Shown here: piece by piece, positions 8,296-16,775 of the stretch
How positions within the stretch are numbered: the stretch's first letter is position 1
Layout: each line of letters starts with the position of its first letter
Origin: Bin5 sp965232575
GTDB taxonomy: Bacteria; Chloroflexota; Anaerolineae; Caldilineales; Caldilineaceae
DNA length: 64,000 nt
Reading direction: 5' to 3'
NCBI GenBank assembly: GCA_965232575.1
Contig: CBDDPZ010000009.1
Span: 310,001 to 374,000, forward strand
Made by a program: the position numbers and the translations under genes
The notes under the pieces: generated by a model
Database searches by the model: none
What the model saw: the letters and a program-made list of their open reading frames with translations, nothing else
What the model was told of the DNA's origin: nothing

Positions 8296-9447
8296 TTGAA
8301 GAGACTTCCAAACGGTCTCATAGCAATGTTCGCCGTTTTTGTCATTGCCGCTTTGTCCTCGGCTTGTAGAAGCGCGGGCGGCAATCCGACTGCCGGAGAG
8401 GCAGTCGTCTATGTCGCGGCACCGTTGAGCGGCGTTCGTGCTGATGCAGGACAGTCGGCGCTGGGCGGAGTCCAGCTGGCGGCCGAAGAGATCAACGGTG
8501 ACGGGGGCCTGCTAGGCCACCGGCTCGTAGTCAGGGCCCTGGATGACCGATCGGAGAGCAGCGCAGCCTTGGCCATTGTAGACAATATCAGTAGGGCTAT
8601 CGAGCGAGGAGAGCGGATCGCGGGCGTCATCGGGCACATGGATGGAGGCCCGACTTCGTCAGCTCTACCTTACTATGAAGAGATGGGACTTGTGGTGATT
8701 ACGCCTTCGGCCGGATTGCGTACACTGACGCACCGAGGGCACGAATTCGTCTTTCGAGTTAACGCCACCGACAAAGTTCAGGCCGAATTGAGTGCACGAT
8801 TTCTGGCGGAGGAATTGAACGCGACCCGAGTTGCCGTTGTTCAAGTTGAGACAGATTACGGCAGTGACATGGCCGCTTCGCTGGCTGACAGCCTGCGAAA
8901 ATTCGGGGCAACGACAGCGCTCCAGGTTGTGGTAGAGGAAGGGCGCCGAGACTTTTCGGAAACGGCGCTCCACGTCCTTGATGCGGAGGTAGACGCAGTA
9001 TATTTCGCCGGCGCTGCGAGCGAGGCCACTTATCTGAACGCCAGCCTGATAGCGGCGGGGGCGGATCTGCCAGTACTTGCCAGCGATGGTGCGTTCCAGG
9101 CAGCCGCCATTGACGAAGCGGCCGGCGCCTCTGAAGGGATGTATGTAAGTGCGCTTGCCCCCAGCCCGAACAGAGCGGCCGATGAGGATTGGATAGAGGC
9201 CTACCGGGAGATAGCACGCCGGGACCCAGGTCCATTCTCGCTGAATGGATATGTAGCGATACAGGTGCTGGCTGCGAGCGTGCGCACGGCCAACTCATTT
9301 GAAGGCGATGCGATCGCCCAGGCCATCCGCGTGAGTGAGATCGAGACGCTGTTCGGCCCTACGCGCTTCAGCGCAAACGGCGACAGGGCTGATGCCCGGG
9401 TCTGGATTTACAGGGTGGAAGAAGGCGAATTTCGACAGATAGATTAG
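8296..9447 (+). CDS. LivK/LivJ-like (Peripla_BP_6) solute-binding lipoprotein without linked permease
   Basis: A type 1 periplasmic-binding protein of the branched-chain-amino-acid receptor family. No ATG gives a full signal peptide directly after the upstream stop. The TTG at 8296, 4 bases after that stop, yields LKRLPNGLIAMF... with a lipobox ending LSSAC, so I chose it; the ATG at 8326 is the alternative. The mature part has GGVQLAAEEINGDGGLLGH, VIGHMDGGPTSSALPYYEEMGLVVITPSA and VETDYGSDMAASLADSLRKFG, all typical of this family. About 383 residues. It closes the four-gene cluster, with no LivHMGF-type partner. It could share the distant liv permeases (52718-58599) or act as a receptor with the VWA protein. 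Confidence 0.85.
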   Translation: MKRLPNGLIAMFAVFVIAALSSACRSAGGNPTAGEAVVYVAAPLSGVRADAGQSALGGVQLAAEEINGDGGLLGHRLVVRALDDRSESSAALAIVDNISRAIERGERIAGVIGHMDGGPTSSALPYYEEMGLVVITPSAGLRTLTHRGHEFVFRVNATDKVQAELSARFLAEELNATRVAVVQVETDYGSDMAASLADSLRKFGATTALQVVVEEGRRDFSETALHVLDAEVDAVYFAGAASEATYLNASLIAAGADLPVLASDGAFQAAAIDEAAGASEGMYVSALAPSPNRAADEDWIEAYREIARRDPGPFSLNGYVAIQVLAASVRTANSFEGDAIAQAIRVSEIETLFGPTRFSANGDRADARVWIYRVEEGEFRQID

Positions 9448-9852
9448 GGTTTGTTGACATTTGTCTGTGTTGAGATGTCCGAGAGCAACAACCAGGTCTG
9501 TCTATCCACCAATCGCCTGGCTCAACACAGCGGACTCCTCACATGGAAATTTCGCCGTTTGCACATTAAGACCTAATTTGGGCATAATACGCAAATTCCA
9601 TAGAATGGGCCTATTTTGCCGTGAAATCCGCCACCATTTTTCGGCAAGTGTCCTGTAGATTGAGTTGGAGGAAAACTGAGGAGTCATTTTCGGCGGAGCT
9701 GGAAAACCGGTGCACCAGGACCTACAAAGTCACGGATAGCTTGAAATTGACAAGAACTCTGCCAACCATTTTGTGACAAGGACCGGCAAGACTTTCGAAC
9801 AGTTCTCAACTGTGCAAGCCAGATAGCGCTAATTTGAACCACACCAACGGCG
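9448..9852. other. Intergenic region before the ATP-grasp gene
   Basis: A 405-base gap. Near its start is a nested inverted repeat (listed separately). A TTGACA at 9747-9752 is a plausible -35 for the downstream gene, but its -10 region (around 9768-9775) is poor. I recognise no small gene or structured RNA class here. Confidence 0.4.
9465..9530 (+). repeat. Nested inverted repeat downstream of the LivK-like gene
   Basis: CTGTGTTGAG (9465-9474) pairs perfectly with CTCAACACAG (9521-9530). Inside it CCAGG (9492-9496) pairs with CCTGG (9516-9520), which abuts the outer arm, leaving a 17-base bulge on the 5' side. It begins 18 bases after the stop codon and has no U-tract. It may act as a transcript-end or stabilising structure. 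Confidence 0.5.
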
Positions 9853-11346
9853 GTGAACAGCGTGCCAACACAAGACGAGACCGTAAACGAGAGTGCCATC
9901 AGCCTGTTCAGCAACTATGTATTGGACGGGTCCATATTCGACGAGATGTTCCAGGAGAATGGCCGTCCGCGGAGATCGTATGAGAAGCTCCTGCAGAGCA
10001 TTCTCAAACTGCAAGCCAGCGAACTGACCCAACGTCAGCAGGCCGCCGACCTGACTTTCCTGAACCGGGGCATTACCTTCACCGTCTATGGTGAAGACTC
10101 CACTATCGAACGCATCTTCCCCTACGATATCTTGCCCCGCATCATCAGCGAACAGGAATGGAAGACCATCGAAGGCGGCTTGCGTCAGCGTATTCACGCC
10201 ATCAACCTCTTCCTGCGAGACGTCTACCATGAGGGGCGCATATTGCAGGAAGGGAAAGTGCCGTTCGACTTAATTTACAGCTGCGCAAACTACCAGCGCG
10301 AAATGCGCGGCGTCAAAGTCGCTAATGACGTTTACACTTCGATAGTCGGCTCCGACCTCGTTCGCCTTCCCAGTGGTGAGTTTGCCGTCTTGGAAGACAA
10401 TCTTCGCGTTCCCAGCGGCGTCTCTTACATGCTCGCCAACCGCGAGGTGATGACCCAAGTCTTTCCCGGCATGTTTGGCGGCTATGGAATCAAGCCCATT
10501 GGTCACTACGGCCAGGCCTTGCTGGAGCAATTGCAAGCCCTTACTCCCAAGGGGCGCGACGCGACAATTGTTCTCTTGACACCCGGAATCTTCAATTCTG
10601 CCTACTTTGAACATACATTCCTTGCTCGCGTTATGGGAATCGAGCTCGTCGAAGGAGCTGACCTGCTTATTCATGACGGCTTCGTATACATGCGAACGAC
10701 TAGTGGCTTACAGCGCGTTGACGTAATCTACCGCCGTATCGATGACGAATTCGTCGATCCGCTTCATTTTGAGCCCGATTCAGTCTTGGGCGTCCCCGGC
10801 CTTTTCAATGTCTACCGCGCTGGAAACATTACGCTGGCGAACGCAATAGGCACAGGGATTGCGGACGACAAGGCTGTCTACGCTTTCGTACCCGAAATGA
10901 TCCGCTACTATTTGGGCGAAGAGCCAATCCTTCAGAACATTGAGACCTATCTTTGCCTCAGAGACGACGAGCGGGCCTACGTTCTCGATAACCTCGACAA
11001 GTTGGTCGTTAAGGCTGTCGGTGAGTCCGGCGGGTACGGCATGCTGATTGGCCCTTACAGTACGGCCAAAGAACGGGAAGGCTTCCGTCAGCAGATTCTC
11101 AAAAATCCCCGCAACTACATCGCTCAGCCAACATTGAGTTTGTCTCGTGCGCCTTGCTACATAGATGGCAACGTGGTCTCCCGCCATGTCGACCTGCGTC
11201 CCTTCATTCTGTACGGCGGGGAGCAGGAAAACACGGTCATCGTGCCGGGAGGATTGACGCGCGTAGCCCTGCGAGAAGGATCGCTTGTCGTCAACTCTTC
11301 CCAGGGTGGGGGCAGCAAGGACACGTGGGTCTTGCAAGAGAATTAA
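9853..11346 (+). CDS. Circularly permuted ATP-grasp protein (DUF404/DUF407 type)
   Basis: A 497-residue protein starting at GTG 9853. It shows the hallmarks of the circularly permuted ATP-grasp type 2 family: IERIFPYDILPRII near 84-97, YQREMRGVKV, LVVKAVGESGGYGMLIGP near 384-401, a VSRHVDLRPFILYG stretch near 437-450, and a C-terminal GGLTRVALREGSLVVN followed by SSQGGGSKDTWV. The family is proposed from comparative genomics to ligate amines or amino acids to carboxylates, making peptide-like products or tags. It leads an operon with an alpha-E protein and a transglutaminase-like protein, the conserved three-gene set for this family. The Anbu proteasome-like peptidase sometimes found beside the set is not in this window. 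Confidence 0.9.
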   Translation: MNSVPTQDETVNESAISLFSNYVLDGSIFDEMFQENGRPRRSYEKLLQSILKLQASELTQRQQAADLTFLNRGITFTVYGEDSTIERIFPYDILPRIISEQEWKTIEGGLRQRIHAINLFLRDVYHEGRILQEGKVPFDLIYSCANYQREMRGVKVANDVYTSIVGSDLVRLPSGEFAVLEDNLRVPSGVSYMLANREVMTQVFPGMFGGYGIKPIGHYGQALLEQLQALTPKGRDATIVLLTPGIFNSAYFEHTFLARVMGIELVEGADLLIHDGFVYMRTTSGLQRVDVIYRRIDDEFVDPLHFEPDSVLGVPGLFNVYRAGNITLANAIGTGIADDKAVYAFVPEMIRYYLGEEPILQNIETYLCLRDDERAYVLDNLDKLVVKAVGESGGYGMLIGPYSTAKEREGFRQQILKNPRNYIAQPTLSLSRAPCYIDGNVVSRHVDLRPFILYGGEQENTVIVPGGLTRVALREGSLVVNSSQGGGSKDTWVLQEN

Positions 11347-11367
11347 TCCAGGATAGGAAGTGCGCCA

Positions 11368-12345
11368 ATGCTTTCCAGATCTGCAGACAGTATGTACTGG
11401 ATCGGACGGTATATGGAAAGGGCGGAAAACACGATCCGCCTGCTTAGGGTTCGCCTGAATTTCATGGTCGGCCAGGCCGCTCAGCCTGGAAACGATCGCG
11501 GCTGGCAGCAGTTCTTCTCCGCACTGCGCCAGCCCCCTCCCGCCATGAAGAATGGCGTGGTGGATAGCGAGGCGGCCCTGCAAATGGCCCATGAGCTCAC
11601 ATTCAACGCCGATAACCAGAACTCGATATCTGGCTGTATCAATCTGGCCAGGTCGAACGCGCGTACGGTACGATCCCAACTCAGTAGTCAACTTTGGGAA
11701 CACATGAATCGGCTCTATTTGCGTCTGCATGCCTGGCAGGGACACCAAAATTGGCACGATGAACGTGACAACTTCTTCAGGGAACTTGAAAGCAGTGTTT
11801 CTCTTTTTCAGGGCCTGGCGCTTTCATCGCTTTTGCACGATGAGGGTTGGCTATTCATTCAAGTCGGTGGACATCTGGAGCGAGTTTTTTCCGTCTGTAG
11901 TCTGTTGCAGGCACACTTCCGTTACTTTGGCGTAGATGGAGGAGTGAATCTGGAAACGGTCGATCCGCTCAACGGAATCGGTGTCCTCCGCGCCTGCAAC
12001 TCATTTGAATCTTACTGCAGGGTTTACGACCCGAGGCCGGAAACGCGTTTCGTCACATCGTTCCTTTTGCTCAACCCATATCTCCCGAACTCGGTCCGAT
12101 TCAATGTAAACCAGATGGCTGACCTTCTGAGGCAGGTAGCCGGCGCCACTGAGACCCGTCGCGCGCGTGACCTGAATCGAATAGCTGGCAAGCTACAGGC
12201 CAATTTGCAGTACAGCCAGATTGACGACGTTCTTGAAATCGGGGCGCAGACTTTTATTGCCGACATCATGGACAGTTGTAATCAGATCCACGATGCTCTC
12301 TATGACGCCTATTTCAACTATACAATTGAAGAGGAGTTTTCCTAG
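11368..12345 (+). CDS. Alpha-E domain protein (DUF403)
   Basis: A 325-residue, mostly helical protein that begins MLSRSADSMYWIGRYMERAEN, the signature opening of the alpha-E family. It ends with a helical segment (DDVLEIGAQTFIADIMD) typical of these proteins. No enzymatic motif is known. It lies 21 bases after the ATP-grasp gene and 22 bases before the transglutaminase start. Alpha-E proteins are nearly always coupled to these two partners, so a structural or regulatory role in the same peptide-ligation system is likely. Confidence 0.9.
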   Translation: MLSRSADSMYWIGRYMERAENTIRLLRVRLNFMVGQAAQPGNDRGWQQFFSALRQPPPAMKNGVVDSEAALQMAHELTFNADNQNSISGCINLARSNARTVRSQLSSQLWEHMNRLYLRLHAWQGHQNWHDERDNFFRELESSVSLFQGLALSSLLHDEGWLFIQVGGHLERVFSVCSLLQAHFRYFGVDGGVNLETVDPLNGIGVLRACNSFESYCRVYDPRPETRFVTSFLLLNPYLPNSVRFNVNQMADLLRQVAGATETRRARDLNRIAGKLQANLQYSQIDDVLEIGAQTFIADIMDSCNQIHDALYDAYFNYTIEEEFS

Positions 12346-12367
12346 TAGCCCACCTACGACTCTGCAA

Positions 12368-13342
12368 ATGAAATACTACACAATTCACCACCACACCAGG
12401 TACCGCTACGATTCCGAAGTCAGCGAGAGTACGATGGAAGTGCGCATGCAGCCTCGCACCGACCGCCAGCAACGCTGCCTGAACTTTCGCCTGGAGGTAT
12501 GGCCGCATGCCCAGGTGTTGGCGACGAACGACTGCATGCAGAATGCGATTCACTATTTTGATATTCCCAGGCACCACTCCGAGTTGCTCCTCCATACCCA
12601 GACTCTGGTCATGGTGCAGGAATCAGAGCCATTGCCGGAGAGTCTCGAGGAATCAGCATGGAAGGAGTTGGAAGAGATCGCAGCGACCGGCCAGCACTGG
12701 GACTGGTTGACGCCCAGTGGTTTCGCGCGCCCCACCCCTCTGCTGTCCGACTTCGCGGACGAGATCGGCTTCGGCAAGGAACAGGATCCGCTAAGCGCCT
12801 TATTCCAGCTCAACGAAAGGATTCACGCCGCGATTGAGTATACGCCCAAGAGCACGGCAGTTGATTCCCCTATCGACATTGCACTTGAGAACCGTCGCGG
12901 GGTCTGCCAGGACTTTTCTCACATAATGATCGCCCTGCTCAGAAGGGCAAGTATCCCTGCCCGTTACATCAGCGGCTATATCTTTCAGGACCCCGAAAGA
13001 AAGGAAGAAAAAGACATTTCCGGAGCTTCACACGCCTGGGTAGAGGCGTTCCTCCCCGAGGCTGGTTGGATCGGATTTGATCCGACCAACAATTCTTTTG
13101 TCAGTGACAATCACATCCGCATCGCAATTGGCCGGGATTACGCAGACGTTCCTCCGACCCGGGGAACATATAAGGGCAATGCCCGCAGCGAACTAACAGT
13201 TGGTGTCTATATATCTGAGACCGAAGATGAGGATATCCCTCACGATTTGCTCGACAATGGGCATATAACAACCAGAGAATACACCGAAGCGGAAAGCAGC
13301 ACGCGTCTGCGCCTCGAGCAGGAGCAGCAACAGCAGCAGTGA
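12368..13342 (+). CDS. Transglutaminase-like cysteine peptidase/amidase with Gln-rich tail
   Basis: The ATG at 12368 starts directly with the family's N-terminal beta region (MKYYTIHHHTRYRYDSEV), giving 324 residues; a longer frame from 12221 overlaps the previous gene. The transglutaminase core carries the full triad: Cys180 in RRGVCQDFSH, His222 in GASHAWVEAF and Asp238 in WIGFDPTNN. The last residues are LEQEQQQQQ, encoded by a CAG/CAA run just before the stop. In bacteria such proteins usually cleave or form amide bonds in peptides. With the ATP-grasp ligase and alpha-E proteins it probably trims or transfers a peptide product. A hairpin region at 13351-13421 ends the operon. Confidence 0.9.
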   Translation: MKYYTIHHHTRYRYDSEVSESTMEVRMQPRTDRQQRCLNFRLEVWPHAQVLATNDCMQNAIHYFDIPRHHSELLLHTQTLVMVQESEPLPESLEESAWKELEEIAATGQHWDWLTPSGFARPTPLLSDFADEIGFGKEQDPLSALFQLNERIHAAIEYTPKSTAVDSPIDIALENRRGVCQDFSHIMIALLRRASIPARYISGYIFQDPERKEEKDISGASHAWVEAFLPEAGWIGFDPTNNSFVSDNHIRIAIGRDYADVPPTRGTYKGNARSELTVGVYISETEDEDIPHDLLDNGHITTREYTEAESSTRLRLEQEQQQQQ

Positions 13343-13350
13343 CGGCGAGA

Positions 13351-13421
13351 ACAGAAAAAAGGGGGGCCGGCCTCGTGTGCAGACGAGCCGACCCGAAATC
13401 GCGCGGGATTTCCTCTTTTTT
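13351..13421. terminator. Bidirectional terminator between convergent operons
   Basis: For the plus strand, GAAATC (13395-13400) pairs with GATTTC (13407-13412) and is followed by CTCTTTTTT. For the minus strand, a stem made of the CGGCTCGT and ACGAGGCCG arms (roughly 13368-13390) is followed by CCCCCCTTTTTT at 13366-13355. It separates the transglutaminase operon from the convergent NIPSNAP gene. Confidence 0.7.
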
Positions 13422-13454
13422 GAGACTGGACAGCGTCTCTGCTCCCTCTTGACG

Positions 13455-13775
13455 TTACTGAATCACGGACTTTGGAGTCGGGACGAGACGCATAACCTTG
13501 ATCGTCTCCCGGTTGAGCATAGCGGGAATCTTAGGTGCAATCTCGTTCAACCAACCGTCGGACTGGTAGACCGCCTCGTAGAGTGCTTCCCTGTCGGCCT
13601 CATCCTTGAAACGGCGCAACCACACGTAGCAGTTTTCATCTTCCTCGTCAATGAAAGACCCAGCCACAACCATCCCCTTCGACACCTGGAAGGGGATAAT
13701 CACGTTTTCCATATACTCGACCCAATCGTCGCGTTTGCCTGGGTGACATTCGTATATCCGATACTCGTACAACAT
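13455..13775 (-). CDS. NIPSNAP family protein
   Basis: A 106-residue protein opening LYEYRIYECHPGKRDDWVEYM with VWLRRFKDEADREALYEAVYQSDGW in the middle, the pattern of the NIPSNAP family (dimeric alpha/beta-barrel fold). The biochemical role is not established; members often sit beside carbohydrate or aromatic catabolic genes. The start ATG follows AAAAGGAGAT. It lies 35 bases downstream of the GH4 gene, so the two form an operon, and it may act in the same sugar pathway. Confidence 0.85.
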   Translation of the reverse strand: MLYEYRIYECHPGKRDDWVEYMENVIIPFQVSKGMVVAGSFIDEEDENCYVWLRRFKDEADREALYEAVYQSDGWLNEIAPKIPAMLNRETIKVMRLVPTPKSVIQ

Positions 13776-13810
13776 AGGTTCATCTCCTTTTTACTTGGAT
13801 TTCGGCTCTC

Positions 13811-15211
13811 TCAATCGGCCGGAACTGGCTCCGGTTGGGGCTCGGTCAGAAGCCGCATCGGTCTGTCACCTTCGACTTCGTGACGGGCAAAAGTCGGAAG
13901 ATGCTCGACATTCGCAGCGAACATTTCATTCACCATTTCTCGAATCTCGGCCATCGACAACACGGCGGTTGTCAGAGGATCGTGTAGAATTGCCTGGAAG
14001 ATCTTACGGGGATCGCCTTCAATGATACCTTCCACTGCCAATTCCTCAATCTGCGCGCTGAGACCCGTCAGCATCGCCACCGACGCCGGAAGCGGGCCAA
14101 CCTGCACGCTTTCCAATCCTTTTTTGCTTGCCCAAACCGGAATCTCGACGCAAGCTTCAACCGGCAGATTGTCCACGAGAGGCGTCGCACCTTCGCCATT
14201 GGGCACGTTGCCGTTGAACTGGAAGGGTTCCCCGCCTTCAAATGCATTGATAATATAGGCGGCGTACTCATATCCGCGCGTGAGGTTCAGGGGGGCCGAG
14301 TCGTCGAGCCAGGCGCGAATCTGCTCTTCCCAGTCATCTTCCCGGGCCGAATAATGTTTAAGAACGTAGGCGTATTCGCCCGGATTCCAGCCGGTGCCGT
14401 GCGTGCAGTACTTTTCGATCAGGTCAGGGCGCTTGCGGAACCAGGGATTGTACTCCGAGTGATGCCCGCTGGACTCAGTCGGGTAGTAGTCCAGGTGCAA
14501 AAACATCTCATTCCGCACCTGCTCCTCATTGTAGACATCGGGTCTCTCGGTTATGGCCTTGCGGATAAGAGGATAGGCGTCCTCGCCATTCCACTCATAT
14601 TTCAGATACCAGGCCATGTGGTTGATGCCGGCACAGGTGTAGGTAATCTCGTTGGGGGGAGCCCCGATCCAGCGGGCAAGCATGGTTGCCGTGCCCTGCA
14701 CGCTGTGGCAAAGACCCGTGGCAACAATACTGGTCTCTTTTTGAATCGCCCGGCAGTTGATTACCATCGGATTGGTATAGTTGAGCATCACCGCATCGGG
14801 GCAAAGCCGCTCCATATCTCGCGCAATGTCTACCATCACCGGGGTGGTGCGCATGGCGCGGAAGATGCCGGAAGGGCCGCGGGTATCGCCGATATTCGTG
14901 TCGACACCGTACTGCTTGGGGATCTCGATGTCGGAGCGCCAGACATCGGTCTGGCCGACAAGGATTGTGACGATAACGTAGTCCGCGCCATCCAAGGCTT
15001 CATCCCGGCTGAGTGTTGTCTCCACCCTGGCGGGATAACCCCCTTCGCGTATGATGCGCTTCACCGCCTGCTCGATGTAGCCGAGCTTCAGCGGATCGAT
15101 ATCCATCAAACAGATGCTGGCGTCCTCAAGAAGAGAAAACGTAAGTACGTCTTTGACAAGCTTTCGAGTAAACCCAAAGCTGCCGGCTCCTATGAATGTG
15201 ATTTTGGCCAA
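13811..15211 (-). CDS. Glycoside hydrolase family 4 (alpha-galactosidase/alpha-glucosidase type)
   Basis: The likely start is the TTG at 15211. It follows AGAGGAGG at about 6 bases, whereas a TTG at 15235 would put this ribosome-binding site inside the coding region. The 466-residue protein begins AKITFIGAGSFGFTRKLV, an NAD-binding loop. It has NYTNPM (144-149), LCHSVQ with the metal-ligand Cys168, and INHMAW with His198. GH4 enzymes use NAD+ and Mn2+ with a redox-elimination mechanism on alpha- or beta-glycosides. CHSVQ and the following sequence favour the MelA/AglA-like group over 6-phospho-glycosidases. The exact sugar is open. Confidence 0.9.
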   Translation of the reverse strand: MAKITFIGAGSFGFTRKLVKDVLTFSLLEDASICLMDIDPLKLGYIEQAVKRIIREGGYPARVETTLSRDEALDGADYVIVTILVGQTDVWRSDIEIPKQYGVDTNIGDTRGPSGIFRAMRTTPVMVDIARDMERLCPDAVMLNYTNPMVINCRAIQKETSIVATGLCHSVQGTATMLARWIGAPPNEITYTCAGINHMAWYLKYEWNGEDAYPLIRKAITERPDVYNEEQVRNEMFLHLDYYPTESSGHHSEYNPWFRKRPDLIEKYCTHGTGWNPGEYAYVLKHYSAREDDWEEQIRAWLDDSAPLNLTRGYEYAAYIINAFEGGEPFQFNGNVPNGEGATPLVDNLPVEACVEIPVWASKKGLESVQVGPLPASVAMLTGLSAQIEELAVEGIIEGDPRKIFQAILHDPLTTAVLSMAEIREMVNEMFAANVEHLPTFARHEVEGDRPMRLLTEPQPEPVPAD

Positions 15212-15385
15212 TTGAGTACCTCCTCTTGAGAACAATTCAGTATTGGGTGCAGAGCCCGTCCAGAGGGCTTCAAGTCAACAGTTTCCAACTGAAATCGAGA
15301 ATGGGGTTGACCTTTCAGATCAGTGAATCCGCTATCTTTCAGGATCATAGCACCGAGCCGTAGTTACTTCCCAACTGCGACGCGC

Positions 15386-15748
15386 TCAAACTCGCAGAAT
15401 TCGCCCGAAAAAAGGCACAGGGGAACGACGCGCACGAAGAGCGTTGACGATTCCCACCACCCAGGCCACCACAACCGCCAAGTAGACAGCGACCACCAGA
15501 GCAAAAACATAGGCTGCGACGACCCCGCCGAATGGCAGTAGAGAGATGAGCCATGAGAAAAGGATCCATACAGCTGGAGCCAGAATCAGTGCCGCAACGA
15601 TCGACAGTGACTGCATCGCGTGATATCGCGAGAAGGCGTCGTCTTTTCGCAACAACAGTATGTAGGCAGGACCCAGAACTGGCAACAGATAGGCGAGCAA
15701 CGCGGCGTCGACGTTCAGCCCGCGTCTTTCAATTTCGTTCCCGGTCAT
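15386..15748 (-). CDS. DUF4870-like small membrane protein
   Basis: Starting at the ATG that overlaps the upstream oppF stop (ATGA, 15748), this is a 120-residue protein with three or four hydrophobic segments. It also has LLRKDDAFSRYHAMQSL, typical of DUF4870/Tic20-like proteins. A longer frame from 15889 would run through the end of oppF and is rejected. It is the last gene of the peptide-transport operon. Function unknown; no catalytic residues are seen. Confidence 0.75.
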   Translation of the reverse strand: MTGNEIERRGLNVDAALLAYLLPVLGPAYILLLRKDDAFSRYHAMQSLSIVAALILAPAVWILFSWLISLLPFGGVVAAYVFALVVAVYLAVVVAWVVGIVNALRARRSPVPFFGRILRV

Positions 15749-16761
15749 TCCACTTCTCCGATCCCCTGCAACGCCAGCTCGCGGGCGAAATGACAGCTGG
15801 CAAAGTGGCCCGGCTCTATCTCCTCCAGGTGCGGCTCCTCCTGGGTACACTGTTCCTGCGCGTAAAGGCAGCGGGGATGAAAAACGCAACCTGATGGCGG
15901 ATTGGCCGGACTGGGAATATCACCCTCCAGGATGATCCGATTCAACTTGATCTCCGGGTCGGCCGGCGGGATGGCCGAAACCAGCGCCTCGGTGTACGGG
16001 TGGAGCGGCCGTCTGAGCAGCTTATCCGAATCGGCAATCTCCACCAGCCGTCCCACATACATGACCGCGATGCGGTCGCACATATGCTCCACAACCGAGA
16101 GGTCGTGGGCGATGAAGAGATAGGTAAGTCCCAGTTCGTCCTTCAACTCCTGGAGCAGATTGAGCACCTGGGCCTGGATCGAAACATCCAGTGCCGAAAC
16201 CGGTTCGTCGGCGATTATCAATCGCGGCTGGAGTGCCAGCGTACGCGCGAGGCCAATCCGCTGCCGCTGCCCGCCGGAAAACTCATGGGGGTAGCGGCGC
16301 ATATAGTTCGGGTCAAGACCGACCGCCGTCATCAATTGAGCGACCCTGTCCTCCAACTCGCGGCCGGACGCCTCCTTGTGAATGATGAGCGGTTCTCCAA
16401 TGAGGTCCTTCACTGTCAGCCGCGGGTTGAGTGAACTGAACGGGTCCTGGAAGATCATGCGCATCTCTTTGCGCAGCGGCTTCATTTCCGCCTGGTCGAT
16501 ATTGGCGATATCGATGCGCTCGCCTCCGGCCGAAGTGTACCAGATCTCGCCGGCTGTCGGATCGTAAAGCCGCAGCACGGCCCGACCGACAGTGGTCTTG
16601 CCGGACCCGCTCTCTCCAACGAGCCCTAACGCTTCGTTGCGGTCTATCGCGAAACTGACGCCGTCAACGGCCTTGACGTGCCCGACGATTCGTTGCAGGA
16701 AACCCTTGCGAATGGGAAACCACTGTTTCAGGCCGTTAACTTCAAGCAGAGTTTCTTCCAT
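15745..16761 (-). CDS. oppF: Oligopeptide/dipeptide ABC transporter ATP-binding protein (OppF-like)
   Basis: A 338-residue nucleotide-binding subunit. It shows Walker A GESGSGKTTVG near 50-60, signature FSGGQRQRIGLART, Walker B RLIIADEPVSALD and the C-terminal oligopeptide-transporter extension with cysteines (CVFHPRCLYAQEQC...CHFAREL). It pairs with the OppD-like subunit at 23436-24482 to drive uptake of peptides or nickel-like ligands. It lies 14 bases downstream of the heme-protein gene and overlaps the DUF4870 gene. An N-terminal KQWFPIRKGFLQRIVGHVKAVDG is typical of OppF. Confidence 0.93.
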   Translation of the reverse strand: MEETLLEVNGLKQWFPIRKGFLQRIVGHVKAVDGVSFAIDRNEALGLVGESGSGKTTVGRAVLRLYDPTAGEIWYTSAGGERIDIANIDQAEMKPLRKEMRMIFQDPFSSLNPRLTVKDLIGEPLIIHKEASGRELEDRVAQLMTAVGLDPNYMRRYPHEFSGGQRQRIGLARTLALQPRLIIADEPVSALDVSIQAQVLNLLQELKDELGLTYLFIAHDLSVVEHMCDRIAVMYVGRLVEIADSDKLLRRPLHPYTEALVSAIPPADPEIKLNRIILEGDIPSPANPPSGCVFHPRCLYAQEQCTQEEPHLEEIEPGHFASCHFARELALQGIGEVE

Positions 16762-16775
16762 TTGTTCTCTGTGCT

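Noticed and set aside
10780..11757. A 325-codon minus-strand open frame
   Set aside because: It spans the junction of the ATP-grasp and alpha-E genes in antisense and has no family pattern.
13316..13342. CAG/CAA run as a possible repeat array
   Set aside because: It is a short in-frame run coding the Gln-rich tail of the transglutaminase, not a CRISPR or mobile repeat. No CRISPR array was found anywhere in the window.
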